Origin: Paracoccaceae bacterium
GTDB lineage: Bacteria > Pseudomonadota > Alphaproteobacteria > Rhodobacterales > Rhodobacteraceae
DNA: 64,000 nt
Assembly: GCA_027489355.1 (NCBI GenBank)
Contig: JAIXZY010000039.1
Span: 124,001-188,000, forward strand
Direction of reading: 5' to 3'
The notes beneath the pieces were generated by a model that worked only from the letters and a program-made list of their open reading frames with translations, made no database searches and was not told the origin of the DNA. A program made the position numbers and the translations under genes. This document shows positions 55,553 through 63,390 of this stretch, one piece after another (position 1 is the stretch's first letter; each line of letters opens with the position of its first letter).

Positions 55553-55912
55553 CTAAAGTCCGACCATCACGGCGGCAAGCGCCAGCGCGGCGGGAAGGGC
55601 CTGGACATATAGGATGCGCCGCCCGGCCGTGGCAGCGCCGTACAGCCCGGCGACGATCACGCAGGCAAGGATGAAATGCGCAAGCCCCTGCCCCGGACCC
55701 GGCAGGCCCTGGATCAGGGCCAGGATCAGCCCCGCGGCCAGGAAACCGTTGTAGAGACCCTGGTTCGCCGCCAGCACGCGGGTCGCGGCGGCGAAGTCGG
55801 GCGTCGTGCGGAAGATGGCCCGCACGCGGGGCGTCTCCCACAGGACCATCTCCATCACCAGGATCGCGACATGGATCAGCGCCACCAGCGCGACCAGTGC
55901 CGCGCCGATCAT
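55553..55912 (-). CDS. DUF1304 membrane protein
   Basis: This is a 119-aa protein of four hydrophobic helices. The family signature is ANQGLYNGFLAAGLILAL, preceded by MEMVLWETPRVRAIF. It overlaps the stop of the M20 gene upstream (ATGA), so they are translated together. DUF1304 has no assigned function. Confidence 0.88.
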   Translation of the reverse strand: MIGAALVALVALIHVAILVMEMVLWETPRVRAIFRTTPDFAAATRVLAANQGLYNGFLAAGLILALIQGLPGPGQGLAHFILACVIVAGLYGAATAGRRILYVQALPAALALAAVMVGL

Positions 55913-57075
55913 GCCGCGGGCATCCGGCTTTCAGCCATCTCGGCATACCAGCTGGAGCCGAAGGGGATCGCGCTGTCGTCGAAGTTGTAGGCGGGATGGT
56001 GGACCATCGCCGTGTCGCCGTTCCCAAGGAAGATGTAGGCGCCGGGGCGTTCGTTCAGCATGAAGCTGAAATCCTCGGCCCCCATCAGGGGCGCGGTATC
56101 GGTGTCGACATGTCCCGAGATGTTCCGCGCCACCTGGGCGGCGAACTCGGTGTTTTCGGGAGCGTTGATGGTGACGGGATAGCCGCGCTGGTAGTGGACC
56201 TCGGCCCGCGCGCCAAGGGCAAGGGCGGTGCCTTCGACAATCTGGCCGATGCGGGATTCGACGAAGTCCTGGACCTTGGGGTCCATCGTGCGGACGGTGC
56301 CCTTCATCTTCACGACCTGCGGGATGACGTTGTGCGCGGTGGAGTCGGTTTCGACCGTGCAGACCGAGACGACGATCTGCTTCAAGGGATCGACATTGCG
56401 GCTGGCGATGGTCTGGAGTGCGACGATGATATGGGCCGATACGACCGTGGTGTCGACGCAGTCATGCGGTTTCGCCGCGTGGCCGCCCTTCCCCGTCACC
56501 ACGATCTCGAACTGGTCGGCGGCGGCCATCATCGCGCCGGGCCGGATGGCGAAATGGCCGACGGGGATGCCGGGCATGTTGTGCATGCCGTAGACCTCTT
56601 GCACGTTCCAGCGCGCGAGCATCCCGTCCTTCACCATCTCTCGGCCGCCGCCGCCGCCCTCTTCGGCGGGCTGGAAGATGCAGACCACGGTGCCGTCGAA
56701 GTTGCGCGTCTCGGCCAGGTATTTCGCGGCGCCGAGCAGCATTGCGGTATGTCCGTCATGGCCGCAGGCGTGCATCTTGCCGGGCGTCTTCGAGGCATAA
56801 GGCACCCCGGTCTGTTCGATGATCGGAAGCGCGTCCATGTCGGCGCGCAGGCCAACGACGCGGCCCTTCGAGTCGCTCCGCCCCTTGATCACGGCGACGA
56901 CCCCGGTGCGGCCGATGCCTTCCACCACCTCGTCACACCCGAACGAGCGGCAGAGCTCGGCCACCTTGGCGGCGGTGCGGTGGACGTCGAACAGAAGCTC
57001 GGGGTGTTCGTGGAAATCGCGGCGCCAGGCGGTGATCTCGGGCAGAAGCTCGGCGAAACGGTTCTTGGGCGGCAT
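55909..57075 (-). CDS. M20 family amidohydrolase (hippurate hydrolase-like)
   Basis: This is a 388-aa metal-dependent N-acyl amino acid hydrolase. It contains RRDFHEHPELLFDVHRTA, the metal motif KMHACGHDGHTAMLLGAAK, FQPAEEGGGGG and MGAEDFSFML. AAAGGAG before the ATG fixes the start. Likely substrates are N-acylated amino acids such as hippurate (inference from family). Confidence 0.9.
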   Translation of the reverse strand: MPPKNRFAELLPEITAWRRDFHEHPELLFDVHRTAAKVAELCRSFGCDEVVEGIGRTGVVAVIKGRSDSKGRVVGLRADMDALPIIEQTGVPYASKTPGKMHACGHDGHTAMLLGAAKYLAETRNFDGTVVCIFQPAEEGGGGGREMVKDGMLARWNVQEVYGMHNMPGIPVGHFAIRPGAMMAAADQFEIVVTGKGGHAAKPHDCVDTTVVSAHIIVALQTIASRNVDPLKQIVVSVCTVETDSTAHNVIPQVVKMKGTVRTMDPKVQDFVESRIGQIVEGTALALGARAEVHYQRGYPVTINAPENTEFAAQVARNISGHVDTDTAPLMGAEDFSFMLNERPGAYIFLGNGDTAMVHHPAYNFDDSAIPFGSSWYAEMAESRMPAA

Positions 57076-57106
57076 GTCTGGTCTCCTTTGGATCCAAGGT
57101 GGACCT

Positions 57107-57125
57107 CTTGCCGGAAAACGGCAAG
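57107..57125. other. Hairpin in the leader of the M20 gene
   Basis: CTTGCCG-GAAAA-CGGCAAG is a perfect 7-bp stem, 31 bp upstream of the M20 ATG, followed by CCCCGCGGCGGGG. This 206-bp gap also holds the promoter of the Gln-rich gene on the other strand. No specific role was recognised. Confidence 0.35.
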
Positions 57126-57281
57126 CCCCGCGGCGGGGTCAGGAAAACCGGAACGTGATCAAACACCTGTTGCCGATGTCGCACGTTTTCGCCATATCGT
57201 CGCAAAATCGACATACACCCGGCTTGTTGCGGTCAAGGACCCGCGCAATATCGGGCAAACAGAGCCAAACGGAGCAGTCAG

Positions 57282-57413
57282 ATGGCCACCCAACCCAGCC
57301 AGCCGCAGCAAGGCGGCACCTCGCAACCCGCCCCGCAGCAGCAGGGCCAGCAGGCCGGGGGCTCGACCCAGCAGGCCGGACAGCCGATCTTCCGGGACTG
57401 GGCCTCGATCTGA
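57282..57413 (+). CDS. Small Gln-rich protein, 43 aa
   Basis: The frame ATG at 57282 to TGA is 44 codons. The product is largely Gln, Gly, Ser, Pro and Thr (MATQPSQPQQGGTSQPAPQQ opens it) and ends in QPIFRDWASI, an unusual non-repeated tail. A GGAG stands 8 nt upstream and a strong terminator follows 37 nt after the stop. So this looks like a real one-gene transcript. The low-complexity sequence suggests a disordered protein. Function is unknown. Confidence 0.55.
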   Translation: MATQPSQPQQGGTSQPAPQQQGQQAGGSTQQAGQPIFRDWASI

Positions 57414-57450
57414 CCCTTTCCACCCTCTGACAAGCCGGTTGACAACACAG

Positions 57451-57480
57451 GGGCCAGCGGCGACGCTGGCCCTGTTTTGT
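57451..57480 (+). terminator. Terminator of the Gln-rich gene
   Basis: GGGCCAGCG (57451-57459), loop GCGA and CGCTGGCCC (57464-57472) form a 9-bp stem. TGTTTTGT follows. It is 37 nt past the stop codon of the small gene. Confidence 0.8.
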
Positions 57481-57495
57481 TCTCATGCCCCGGCC

Positions 57496-57834
57496 ATGTC
57501 CAGCCCCGTCTCCTCGATCCCGAACCTCGGCCCCGCGTCGGAAGCCGCCTTCGCCCGCGCCGGTATCACCTCGGCCGAGGAAATCCATGCGCTTGGCCCC
57601 GATGAGGCCTATCGAAGGCTTCTCGAAAGCGGCGCGCGGCCGCATTTCATCGGCTATTACGTCCTGGTGATGGGACTGCAAGGCCGCCCCTGGAACGATT
57701 GCAAGGGCGAGGAGAAGAAGGCGCTCCGCCGGCGGTTCGACAAGCTGTGTGCCGGGTTCAACCGGTCGGACGCCAAGCTGCGCGCCGATCTTGAGCAGAC
57801 ACTCAGCTTTCTGGGCGTGGTGGAACGGACGTAG
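57496..57834 (+). CDS. TfoX C-terminal domain protein
   Basis: This is a 112-aa helical protein. IPNLGPASEAAFARAGITSA then EEIHALGPDEAYRRL is a helix-hairpin-helix-like TfoX_C motif. The middle segment has HFIGYYVLVMGLQGRPWND. It lacks the N-terminal TfoX domain, so it is not a full Sxy/TfoX. Its role in competence is therefore doubtful. It ends 47 bp before the tRNA gene. Confidence 0.8.
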   Translation: MSSPVSSIPNLGPASEAAFARAGITSAEEIHALGPDEAYRRLLESGARPHFIGYYVLVMGLQGRPWNDCKGEEKKALRRRFDKLCAGFNRSDAKLRADLEQTLSFLGVVERT

Positions 57835-57881
57835 GGTGGGCGTGTCGCCCACCTTACCGCAAGGCGCGCGCAGGCGGGATG

Positions 57882-57957
57882 TGGTGCCCCCAGAGGGACT
57901 CGAACCCCCGACCCTCTGATTACAAATCAGATGCTCTACCAGCTGAGCTATAGGGGC
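57882..57957 (-). tRNA. tRNA-Thr (UGU)
   Basis: This is a 76-nt tRNA including encoded CCA. The acceptor stem GCCCCTA pairs with TGGGGGC. The anticodon stem TCTGA/TCAGA encloses loop TTTGTAA with anticodon TGT. The T-loop is GTTCGAGTC. All four arms are intact. Its two ends show no flanking direct repeat to suggest an integration site. Confidence 0.97.
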
Positions 57958-57999
57958 CACGGCATCCAGATACCCCCGCTCTGCCGCCCGCGCAAGCAC

Positions 58000-59652
58000 T
58001 CAGTCCTGGCTGCGGGCCACGACAACCACGGCCAGAAGCCCCACGGCCATGACCAGCAACGCAGCCGGGGCGGCTTCGGAGAGGCGCTCCAGGCTGGAAA
58101 GCTCGAACACACGGGTGGACAGCGTGTTGAAGTTGAACGGCCGCAACAGAAGCGTTGCAGGCAGTTCCTTCACGCAGTCGACGAAGACCACGAGAAGCGC
58201 CGTGAGGACCGAACCGCGCATCAGCGGCAGGTAGACCGACCGCAAGGTCCCGGTGGCCGACCGGCCCAGCGACCGCGCCGCCATCGAGAGCGATGGCGAC
58301 ACCCGGCCGAAGGCCGCGTCCACCGCGCCCTGGGCAATCCCGAAAAAGCGCACCAGGTAGGCCAGCCCCAGCGCTAAGGCGGTCCCGGTGATCAGCAGGC
58401 CCGGGTCCCAGCCGGTGAGCGCCAGCACCGTATCGGCCTGCCAGTGGTCAAGGACCGCGAGCGGCAGCAAAAGCCCCAGCGCCAGCACCGCCCCCGGCGC
58501 GGCATAGCCGATCAGCGTCATGGGCAAAAGCCACTGCGCCGCGCGCGAGCCCTTCATCCGCAGCGCGTAGACCAGGAAGATCGCCGCCCCGACCGTCGCC
58601 AGCGCCGCCAGCCCTCCGACGACCAGCGTGTTGACGAGGGCGTCCAGCAAGCCAGGGGCGAGCCAGCCTTCGGGCGCGGCGGCGGAGTGGACCAGCATCA
58701 CCGAGACCGGCAACAGGAAGCCTCCGGCAAAAGGCACCAGGCAGAGCAGCGTGGCATACCACCGCTTGCGCCCGGCAATCGCCGTCGGTTCGTGCGGTTG
58801 CGAACCGCGGCCCAGCCGGTGGAACCGCGCCTTGCCGCGCCCTACCCGCTCCAGCCCGACCAGCATCAGGATCAGCACCAGGATGACCCCGGCAATCTGC
58901 GCCGCGCCCCCCGCGTTGCCGCCGTTGAGCCAGGTGGAAAACACGCCCGTGGTCAGCGTCTGCACACCGAAATGCAGGACCGTCCCGTAATCGGCCACCG
59001 TCTCCATCATCGCCAGCGCTACACCCGCCGCAATAGCCGGGCGGGCCAGGGGCCAGCCGATGCGCAGGAACATCCCCCAGGGACCGCAGCCAAGCGCGCG
59101 GGCGACTTCGTAGGCGCGGCCCGACTGCTCGCGGTAGGCGGAGCGGGCCAGCAGGTAGACGTATGGATACAGCGCGAAGGAGAGGACCAGGATCGCCATC
59201 GGCAGCGACCGCGTTTCGGGGAACCAGTAGTCACGCGCCGAGGTCCAGCCGAAGGTCGCCCGGAGGCCTGCCTGCACCGGCCCGGCATAATCCAGCAGAT
59301 CGACCAGCGCGTAGGCCCCGACATAGGCCGGGATCGCCAGCGGAAACAGCAGCGCCTGGGACAGCCAGTCGCGGCCGGGAAAGCGGTACTGGCTGACCAG
59401 CCAGGCCGCGCCCGTTCCCATCGCCGCGGAAAGCACCGCCACCCCCGCCATCAACAGAAGCGTCGTCCCCAGATAGCGCGGCAGGACCGTGGCCATCAGG
59501 TGCGGCCAGATGTTCTCGGTCGGGTTCAGCGCGATCCAGGCGATCGAGACGATGGGCGCAAGCACCACGGCCGCGATCAGCACCGCGCCCACGGTCCAGA
59601 AATCCGGCAGTGGCCAGGCCTTGCGGGCAAGTTGAGTGAAACGGTCGGACAT
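58000..59652 (-). CDS. Iron-type ABC transporter permease, fused double module
   Basis: This is a 550-aa inner-membrane protein with two permease modules of the FbpB/SfuB kind. EAA-like loops are EVARALGCGPWGMFLRIGWP in the first half and MAARSLGRSATGTLRSVYLP in the second. About twelve helices span the membrane. No binding protein or ATPase gene adjoins. Ferric iron is the usual cargo of this family but is not shown here. Confidence 0.88.
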   Translation of the reverse strand: MSDRFTQLARKAWPLPDFWTVGAVLIAAVVLAPIVSIAWIALNPTENIWPHLMATVLPRYLGTTLLLMAGVAVLSAAMGTGAAWLVSQYRFPGRDWLSQALLFPLAIPAYVGAYALVDLLDYAGPVQAGLRATFGWTSARDYWFPETRSLPMAILVLSFALYPYVYLLARSAYREQSGRAYEVARALGCGPWGMFLRIGWPLARPAIAAGVALAMMETVADYGTVLHFGVQTLTTGVFSTWLNGGNAGGAAQIAGVILVLILMLVGLERVGRGKARFHRLGRGSQPHEPTAIAGRKRWYATLLCLVPFAGGFLLPVSVMLVHSAAAPEGWLAPGLLDALVNTLVVGGLAALATVGAAIFLVYALRMKGSRAAQWLLPMTLIGYAAPGAVLALGLLLPLAVLDHWQADTVLALTGWDPGLLITGTALALGLAYLVRFFGIAQGAVDAAFGRVSPSLSMAARSLGRSATGTLRSVYLPLMRGSVLTALLVVFVDCVKELPATLLLRPFNFNTLSTRVFELSSLERLSEAAPAALLVMAVGLLAVVVVARSQD

Positions 59653-59683
59653 GCTGCAACCCGGTTACAGGAAAGCGGTTTAA

Positions 59684-59706
59684 CTGTCCAGAAAAGCCCG
59701 TATAGT
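59684..59706 (+). promoter_or_regulatory. Candidate promoter of the 59748 gene
   Basis: TATAGT (59701-59706), five of six -10 consensus bases, lies 41 bp before the ATG. The -35 region is weak (TTAAC near 59680). Confidence 0.35.
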
Positions 59707-59747
59707 CGCCCCGCCGGGCCGCGTGACGCCCGGGTTACGAAGCGGGC

Positions 59748-60623
59748 ATGATGCGCATTGTCTACCACCTGGGTGTCCATTGCACCGACGAGGACCGGCT
59801 GGTCCGCTGCCTGCTGAAGAACCGCGCCGCCCTTGCCGAACAGGGTATCATCGTTCCCTCGCCCACCCGCTATCGCAAGCTTCTGCGCGATGCCGCGACC
59901 CAACTGCGCGGGGCGCGCGCCTCGGACGACACCGCGTCGATGATCCTGGACCAGATCGTCGATGACCCGGGTGCGGATCGGCTGATCCTGTCCTGGACCA
60001 GCTTCATGAGCTTTCCCGCCTATGTCGTCAGCGACCGGCTATACGCCCAGGGCGGCGAACGGCTGCACGGCTTCACCCAGATCTTCCCCGACGCCGAGGC
60101 CGAGTTCCACATGGCGATCCGCAACCCGGCCTCGTTTCTGCCGGACCTGCGCAGCCGGGCGGAAAGCAAGGGACACGGCGACATCCTGCAGGGCGTCGAT
60201 CCCCGGGGCCTGCGCTGGTCGGACACGATCCGCGCGATCAAGGAGTCCAACCCCGGCGTGCCAGTGACGGTCTGGTGCGACGAGGACACGCCGCTGATCT
60301 GGACCGAGGTGCTTCAGGCGATCGCGGACCACGCGGCGGACACGCGTCTGGAGGACGACGACGAACTTCTGGCCGAATTGATGACCGAGACCGGATTTGC
60401 CCGGTACAAGACCTATTGCGCCGAGCATCCGCCGCAGTCCGTAGCGCAGCGGCGGCGCATCGTCACGGCCTTCCTGGAAAAGTTCGGACGGACCGACCGG
60501 CTGGAGGCCGAGGCCGGCGCCCCCGGCTGGTCCGAGGCTCTGGTAGAGGAGCTGACACAGTCCTACCTGCGCGACATCGACCGCATCGTCCGCATTCCGG
60601 GCGTGCGGCTGATCGAACCCTGA
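59748..60623 (+). CDS. Hypothetical protein with sulfotransferase-like N-terminus
   Basis: This is a 291-aa soluble protein. The start MMRIVYHLGVHCTDEDRLVR then CLLKNRAALAEQGIIVPS follows the spacing of a sulfotransferase opening (H-G-x-K-T-G-T...LxxNRxxLxxxG), but the PAPS-binding Lys/Thr loop is replaced by VHCTDED. The rest is charged with no other known motif. It may be a degenerate relative. It abuts gapR end to end, with no gap. Confidence 0.6.
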   Translation: MMRIVYHLGVHCTDEDRLVRCLLKNRAALAEQGIIVPSPTRYRKLLRDAATQLRGARASDDTASMILDQIVDDPGADRLILSWTSFMSFPAYVVSDRLYAQGGERLHGFTQIFPDAEAEFHMAIRNPASFLPDLRSRAESKGHGDILQGVDPRGLRWSDTIRAIKESNPGVPVTVWCDEDTPLIWTEVLQAIADHAADTRLEDDDELLAELMTETGFARYKTYCAEHPPQSVAQRRRIVTAFLEKFGRTDRLEAEAGAPGWSEALVEELTQSYLRDIDRIVRIPGVRLIEP

Positions 60624-60878
60624 TCAGCTCATCCCCAGCGCGGCCTTGTAGACCTCAAGCACGGCTTCTTCCTCGGCGATCTCGTCCGGCTTGCGCTTGC
60701 GCAGCGCGATCACCTTGCGCATGACCTTGGTGTCGTAGCCCCGCCCCTTTGCCTCGGCCATCAGCTCTTTCTGCTGCTCGGTCACGTCCTTCTTCTCGGA
60801 TTCGAGCTGTTCATAGCGTTCGATGAACTGGCGCAGCTCGTCGGCGGTGACGGCATAGGGATCGGTCGCGTCGGCCAT
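60624..60878 (-). CDS. gapR: GapR-like nucleoid protein (DUF2312)
   Basis: This is an 84-aa coiled-coil DNA-binding protein. Its sequence (LRQFIERYEQLESEKKDVTE then QQKELMAEAKGRGYDTKVMR) is the DUF2312 family of which Caulobacter GapR binds overtwisted DNA ahead of forks and RNA polymerase. The lysine/arginine ends and helix length fit. The convergent neighbour ends on the previous base. Confidence 0.92.
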   Translation of the reverse strand: MADATDPYAVTADELRQFIERYEQLESEKKDVTEQQKELMAEAKGRGYDTKVMRKVIALRKRKPDEIAEEEAVLEVYKAALGMS

Positions 60879-61025
60879 TCGGGTCCTCGGGGTTATCGGG
60901 TGGTTCCGGGTTCCTACCCCGCCCGGCCCCGTGGGTTCAAGGCAGGATCGGCGAGGCTGCGGCGGATTGCTTGCGTGCGGGGGCCAGACCGGCTAGCTGG
61001 ACCGCATCGGCCAGAGGAGAGCATC

Positions 61026-61241
61026 ATGCAGGCATTGATCTGGGCAGGCGCGGCGCTGACGCTTCTGGGACTCGCGGGCCTTGCCTACTGCATCCTGCGT
61101 GCGACGAAAGCCAAGCGGTCCGGCCTTGACGACGCCGCGATGCGGGCCGAACTGCAGCGCGTGGTCGCCATCAACCTTGGCGCGGTCGGCCTGTCGGCGC
61201 TTGGCCTTGCGGCGGTGGTGACAGGCATCCTTCTGGGCTGA
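61026..61241 (+). CDS. Small two-helix membrane protein
   Basis: This is a 71-aa protein with hydrophobic segments at about residues 4-24 and 47-70, joined by a basic-acidic loop (RATKAKRSGLDDAAMRAELQ). GAGGAGAG stands just before the ATG. Nothing else is recognisable. It is divergent from gapR, 147 bp apart. Confidence 0.75.
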   Translation: MQALIWAGAALTLLGLAGLAYCILRATKAKRSGLDDAAMRAELQRVVAINLGAVGLSALGLAAVVTGILLG

Positions 61242-61276
61242 GCCTGTCCGCCCACCGGACGCTCAAAACCGGACGC

Positions 61277-61471
61277 TCAAACCGGCATGTTGTCGAACCC
61301 GGCCTCGATCTCGGCATCGGTCGGCTGGTCCGGATGATCCCCCGGCATCAGCGCGGCCAGCGCGCGCATCTCGGCCAGAAGCAGCTCAAGTCCCTGATGC
61401 TGCAGCTCGATGTTCGCGGCGAGGAGCTTTGCCTCGTCACGGATGAGGTCGGTGGGTTGTCGGGCGATCAT
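61277..61471 (-). CDS. Small coiled-coil protein
   Basis: This is a 64-aa helical protein (IRDEAKLLAANIELQHQGLE then LLLAEMRALAAL) with an acidic Pro-containing tail. The ATG at 61471 is decided by its overlap with the stop of the TraR/DksA gene (ATGA) and an AGGAA 10 nt upstream. It is made with that regulator and could be its partner. Family unknown. Confidence 0.65.
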   Translation of the reverse strand: MIARQPTDLIRDEAKLLAANIELQHQGLELLLAEMRALAALMPGDHPDQPTDAEIEAGFDNMPV

Positions 61472-61797
61472 GGCGCACAATTCCTGCAATGGGGGGTCCA
61501 GGGAAGAAGGTCCAGCCGTGCCTCGGCGATGGATTCGCCGCAGCGGACGCAGGTGCCGTAGCTGCCATCGGCGATTCGGCCAAGAGCCGCGCGGATCTGG
61601 GTGATCTCGGCCAGGCCGGCATTGCCGGTGGCTTCCAGCACCTCATCACCCTCGCGTTCGGTCGCCAGCTCTTCCCAGTCGCGGTTCTGGTGCGAATCAA
61701 GCTCTTCCTCGATCGCTTCCAGCCGGACCCCAAGCTCGACGAGCCGCTTTTCCAGCGCGGCCTTGCGGGCGGCAATCTTCGACGTCTGAACTGGCAT
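61468..61797 (-). CDS. TraR/DksA-type zinc-finger regulator
   Basis: This is a 109-aa protein with a coiled coil (about 10-50) and a C4 zinc finger, CVRCGE and CRNCAP, linked by SIAEARLDLLPWTPH. AAGGAGG directly before the ATG is a strong start. DksA-like proteins bind the RNA polymerase secondary channel. This short one may work with ppGpp or alone. It is translationally coupled to the downstream coiled-coil protein. Confidence 0.88.
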   Translation of the reverse strand: MPVQTSKIAARKAALEKRLVELGVRLEAIEEELDSHQNRDWEELATEREGDEVLEATGNAGLAEITQIRAALGRIADGSYGTCVRCGESIAEARLDLLPWTPHCRNCAP

Positions 61798-61942
61798 CAA
61801 TTCCTCCTTCTTCTGAAGCCACCTTAGCCTGTGCCGGCACAGCCGACCTTGACCCAGGTCAACGGCTTTGCGCTTTCCGGGCGGGCTGGCTATGGTCGGC
61901 ACGATTTCAGACCCGCGCTCCGGCGCGCATGTGGAGGAAGCC

Positions 61943-62368
61943 ATGGACATCCGCGCGATCACCCCCGACTACGCCGTCTCGCCCCAGATCGAGCCGGGCG
62001 ATCTGCCCGCAATCAAGGCGGCGGGCTATGTCACCGTGATCGACAACCGCCCCGACGCCGAAATCCCGCCGCATCTGCATACCGGGGAGATGCGCCGCGC
62101 GGCCGAGGCGCTGGGGCTGGTCTTTGTGGCAAACCCGGTGATCGGCGGGCAACTGACGATGGACAACGTGACAGCGCAGGGCGCGGCGATTACGGGTTCG
62201 GCCGGACCGGTCCTGGCCTACTGCGCCTCGGGCAACCGGTCGTCGATCGTCTGGGCGCTGGCCAATGCCGGAAAGCGTCCGACGGACGAGCTAATCGGCC
62301 TTCCCGCGGGTTTCGGCTATCAGCTTGAGCATCTGCGGCCGCAGATCGAGGCCTTGGCGAAGGGGTGA
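61943..62368 (+). CDS. DUF442/TIGR01244-type phosphatase-like protein
   Basis: This is a 141-aa PTP-fold protein of the beta-lactamase-hydrolase-like Blh family. VTVIDNRPDAEIP and HTGEMRRAAEALG lead to the loop AYCASGNRSS, a CX4R variant of the phosphatase P-loop. GAGGAAG precedes the ATG. Family members occur with sulfur metabolism, but this one has no such neighbour. Reaction unknown. Confidence 0.85.
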   Translation: MDIRAITPDYAVSPQIEPGDLPAIKAAGYVTVIDNRPDAEIPPHLHTGEMRRAAEALGLVFVANPVIGGQLTMDNVTAQGAAITGSAGPVLAYCASGNRSSIVWALANAGKRPTDELIGLPAGFGYQLEHLRPQIEALAKG

Positions 62369-62371
62369 TCC

Positions 62372-63325
62372 CTAGCCGGCAGCGCGAAGTTCGGGCGGCG
62401 GGGCTTCGGTCGCCGCCGCCCGCTGCGGTGCAGGCGGAGCTGCGCTTGCCCGGACCATCACAGCCTCGTTCAATTTCAGCGCGCGCATTCCCCGGTGCTG
62501 GCCAAGCCTTGCTCCCGCCACGCGCCGCCCGTCGATCGTTTCCAGAGAAATCGCATCCAGCGCGGCCGAGGGCAGGACAAGCACCTCCCCGACCTGCAAT
62601 GCCATGATCTGCCGCAACGGAAGCGTCAACCGTCCGATCACTGCATCCAGACGGCAGTCGGCCTGCAGGACCTGCGCCGACAGTGCGGCTGTGAACTGCG
62701 GCGCTTCAAGCTCTTCCTCGGCAGGAGCCATGAGAGGCGCCTGGCCCTTGCCGATGGCGGGCAGGACCAGGATAACCCGGCCCTCACGCCCGCCGCCGCC
62801 CAACGCCACCTCGGCCGACAGGACGCGATACTCCTCCTCCTCCAGCATGAGGCCGAGGGGACGCGCGTCTTCCAGGTAGCTTGCATAGCGGAAGCCGCCT
62901 GCCCAGATCAGGTCCGCCTCTTCGGCCAGGGCTTCGTCCAGACCGGCGAGCGCCCGGTCGATGACCCCCGCCACCATCGCCGCGTCGATCCGGCTGGCCT
63001 TGCGCGGCGGCGGCGTCTGGGACGAGATGCGGCCAAGGGTCTGCTTCTCGATGAAGGTCGCGGTCACCGTGGGCGCCAGCATAATCACCCCCAACCCGCC
63101 TTGCGGCCCGTCAAGCAGCCCGAGCAGTGCGAGGTCCGGGACCTGTTCCAGGATCTCGGCCAGGCTTTGCCGAGAGATGGAGAGGCTGCGGAATTCGAGG
63201 TCCAGCCCCATCGCGTCGCGCGCGGCCCGGGCCAGCGCCAGCCGCCAGCCCCGGTCAGCCCCCGGGGCGCCTTCCGCCTGAGCCGGGCGGGCGCGGTCGA
63301 TCTTGCGGCGGATCACGTCGGTCAT
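62372..63325 (-). CDS. FliM-like flagellar motor switch family protein
   Basis: This is a 317-aa protein whose C-terminus is a SpoA/FliM-FliN domain (RLTLPLRQIMALQVGEVLVL then PSAALDAISLETIDGRRVAG). The N-terminal part is acidic-basic mixed with a long middle helix region. The usual FliM N-terminal CheY-binding LSQxEIDALL motif is not seen. No flagellar gene adjoins in the window. The start at 63325 follows the family. It could be a specialised switch protein of Rhodobacterales. Confidence 0.82.
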   Translation of the reverse strand: MTDVIRRKIDRARPAQAEGAPGADRGWRLALARAARDAMGLDLEFRSLSISRQSLAEILEQVPDLALLGLLDGPQGGLGVIMLAPTVTATFIEKQTLGRISSQTPPPRKASRIDAAMVAGVIDRALAGLDEALAEEADLIWAGGFRYASYLEDARPLGLMLEEEEYRVLSAEVALGGGGREGRVILVLPAIGKGQAPLMAPAEEELEAPQFTAALSAQVLQADCRLDAVIGRLTLPLRQIMALQVGEVLVLPSAALDAISLETIDGRRVAGARLGQHRGMRALKLNEAVMVRASAAPPAPQRAAATEAPPPELRAAG

Positions 63326-63390
63326 TGCCTGTCCCCTCGGACACAACTCTAGCGCGGCCTTCCCTACCAAAGGGTTAAGACCCTCGGGCC

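Noticed and set aside
52116-55556. 1146-codon open frame on the plus strand
   Set aside because: It is antisense to the multi-PAS kinase, which shows all kinase and receiver motifs; the plus-strand product has none.
57882-57957. tRNA-Thr as an integration site of a mobile element
   Set aside because: I found no integrase, no duplicated tRNA end and no change of gene content beside it.
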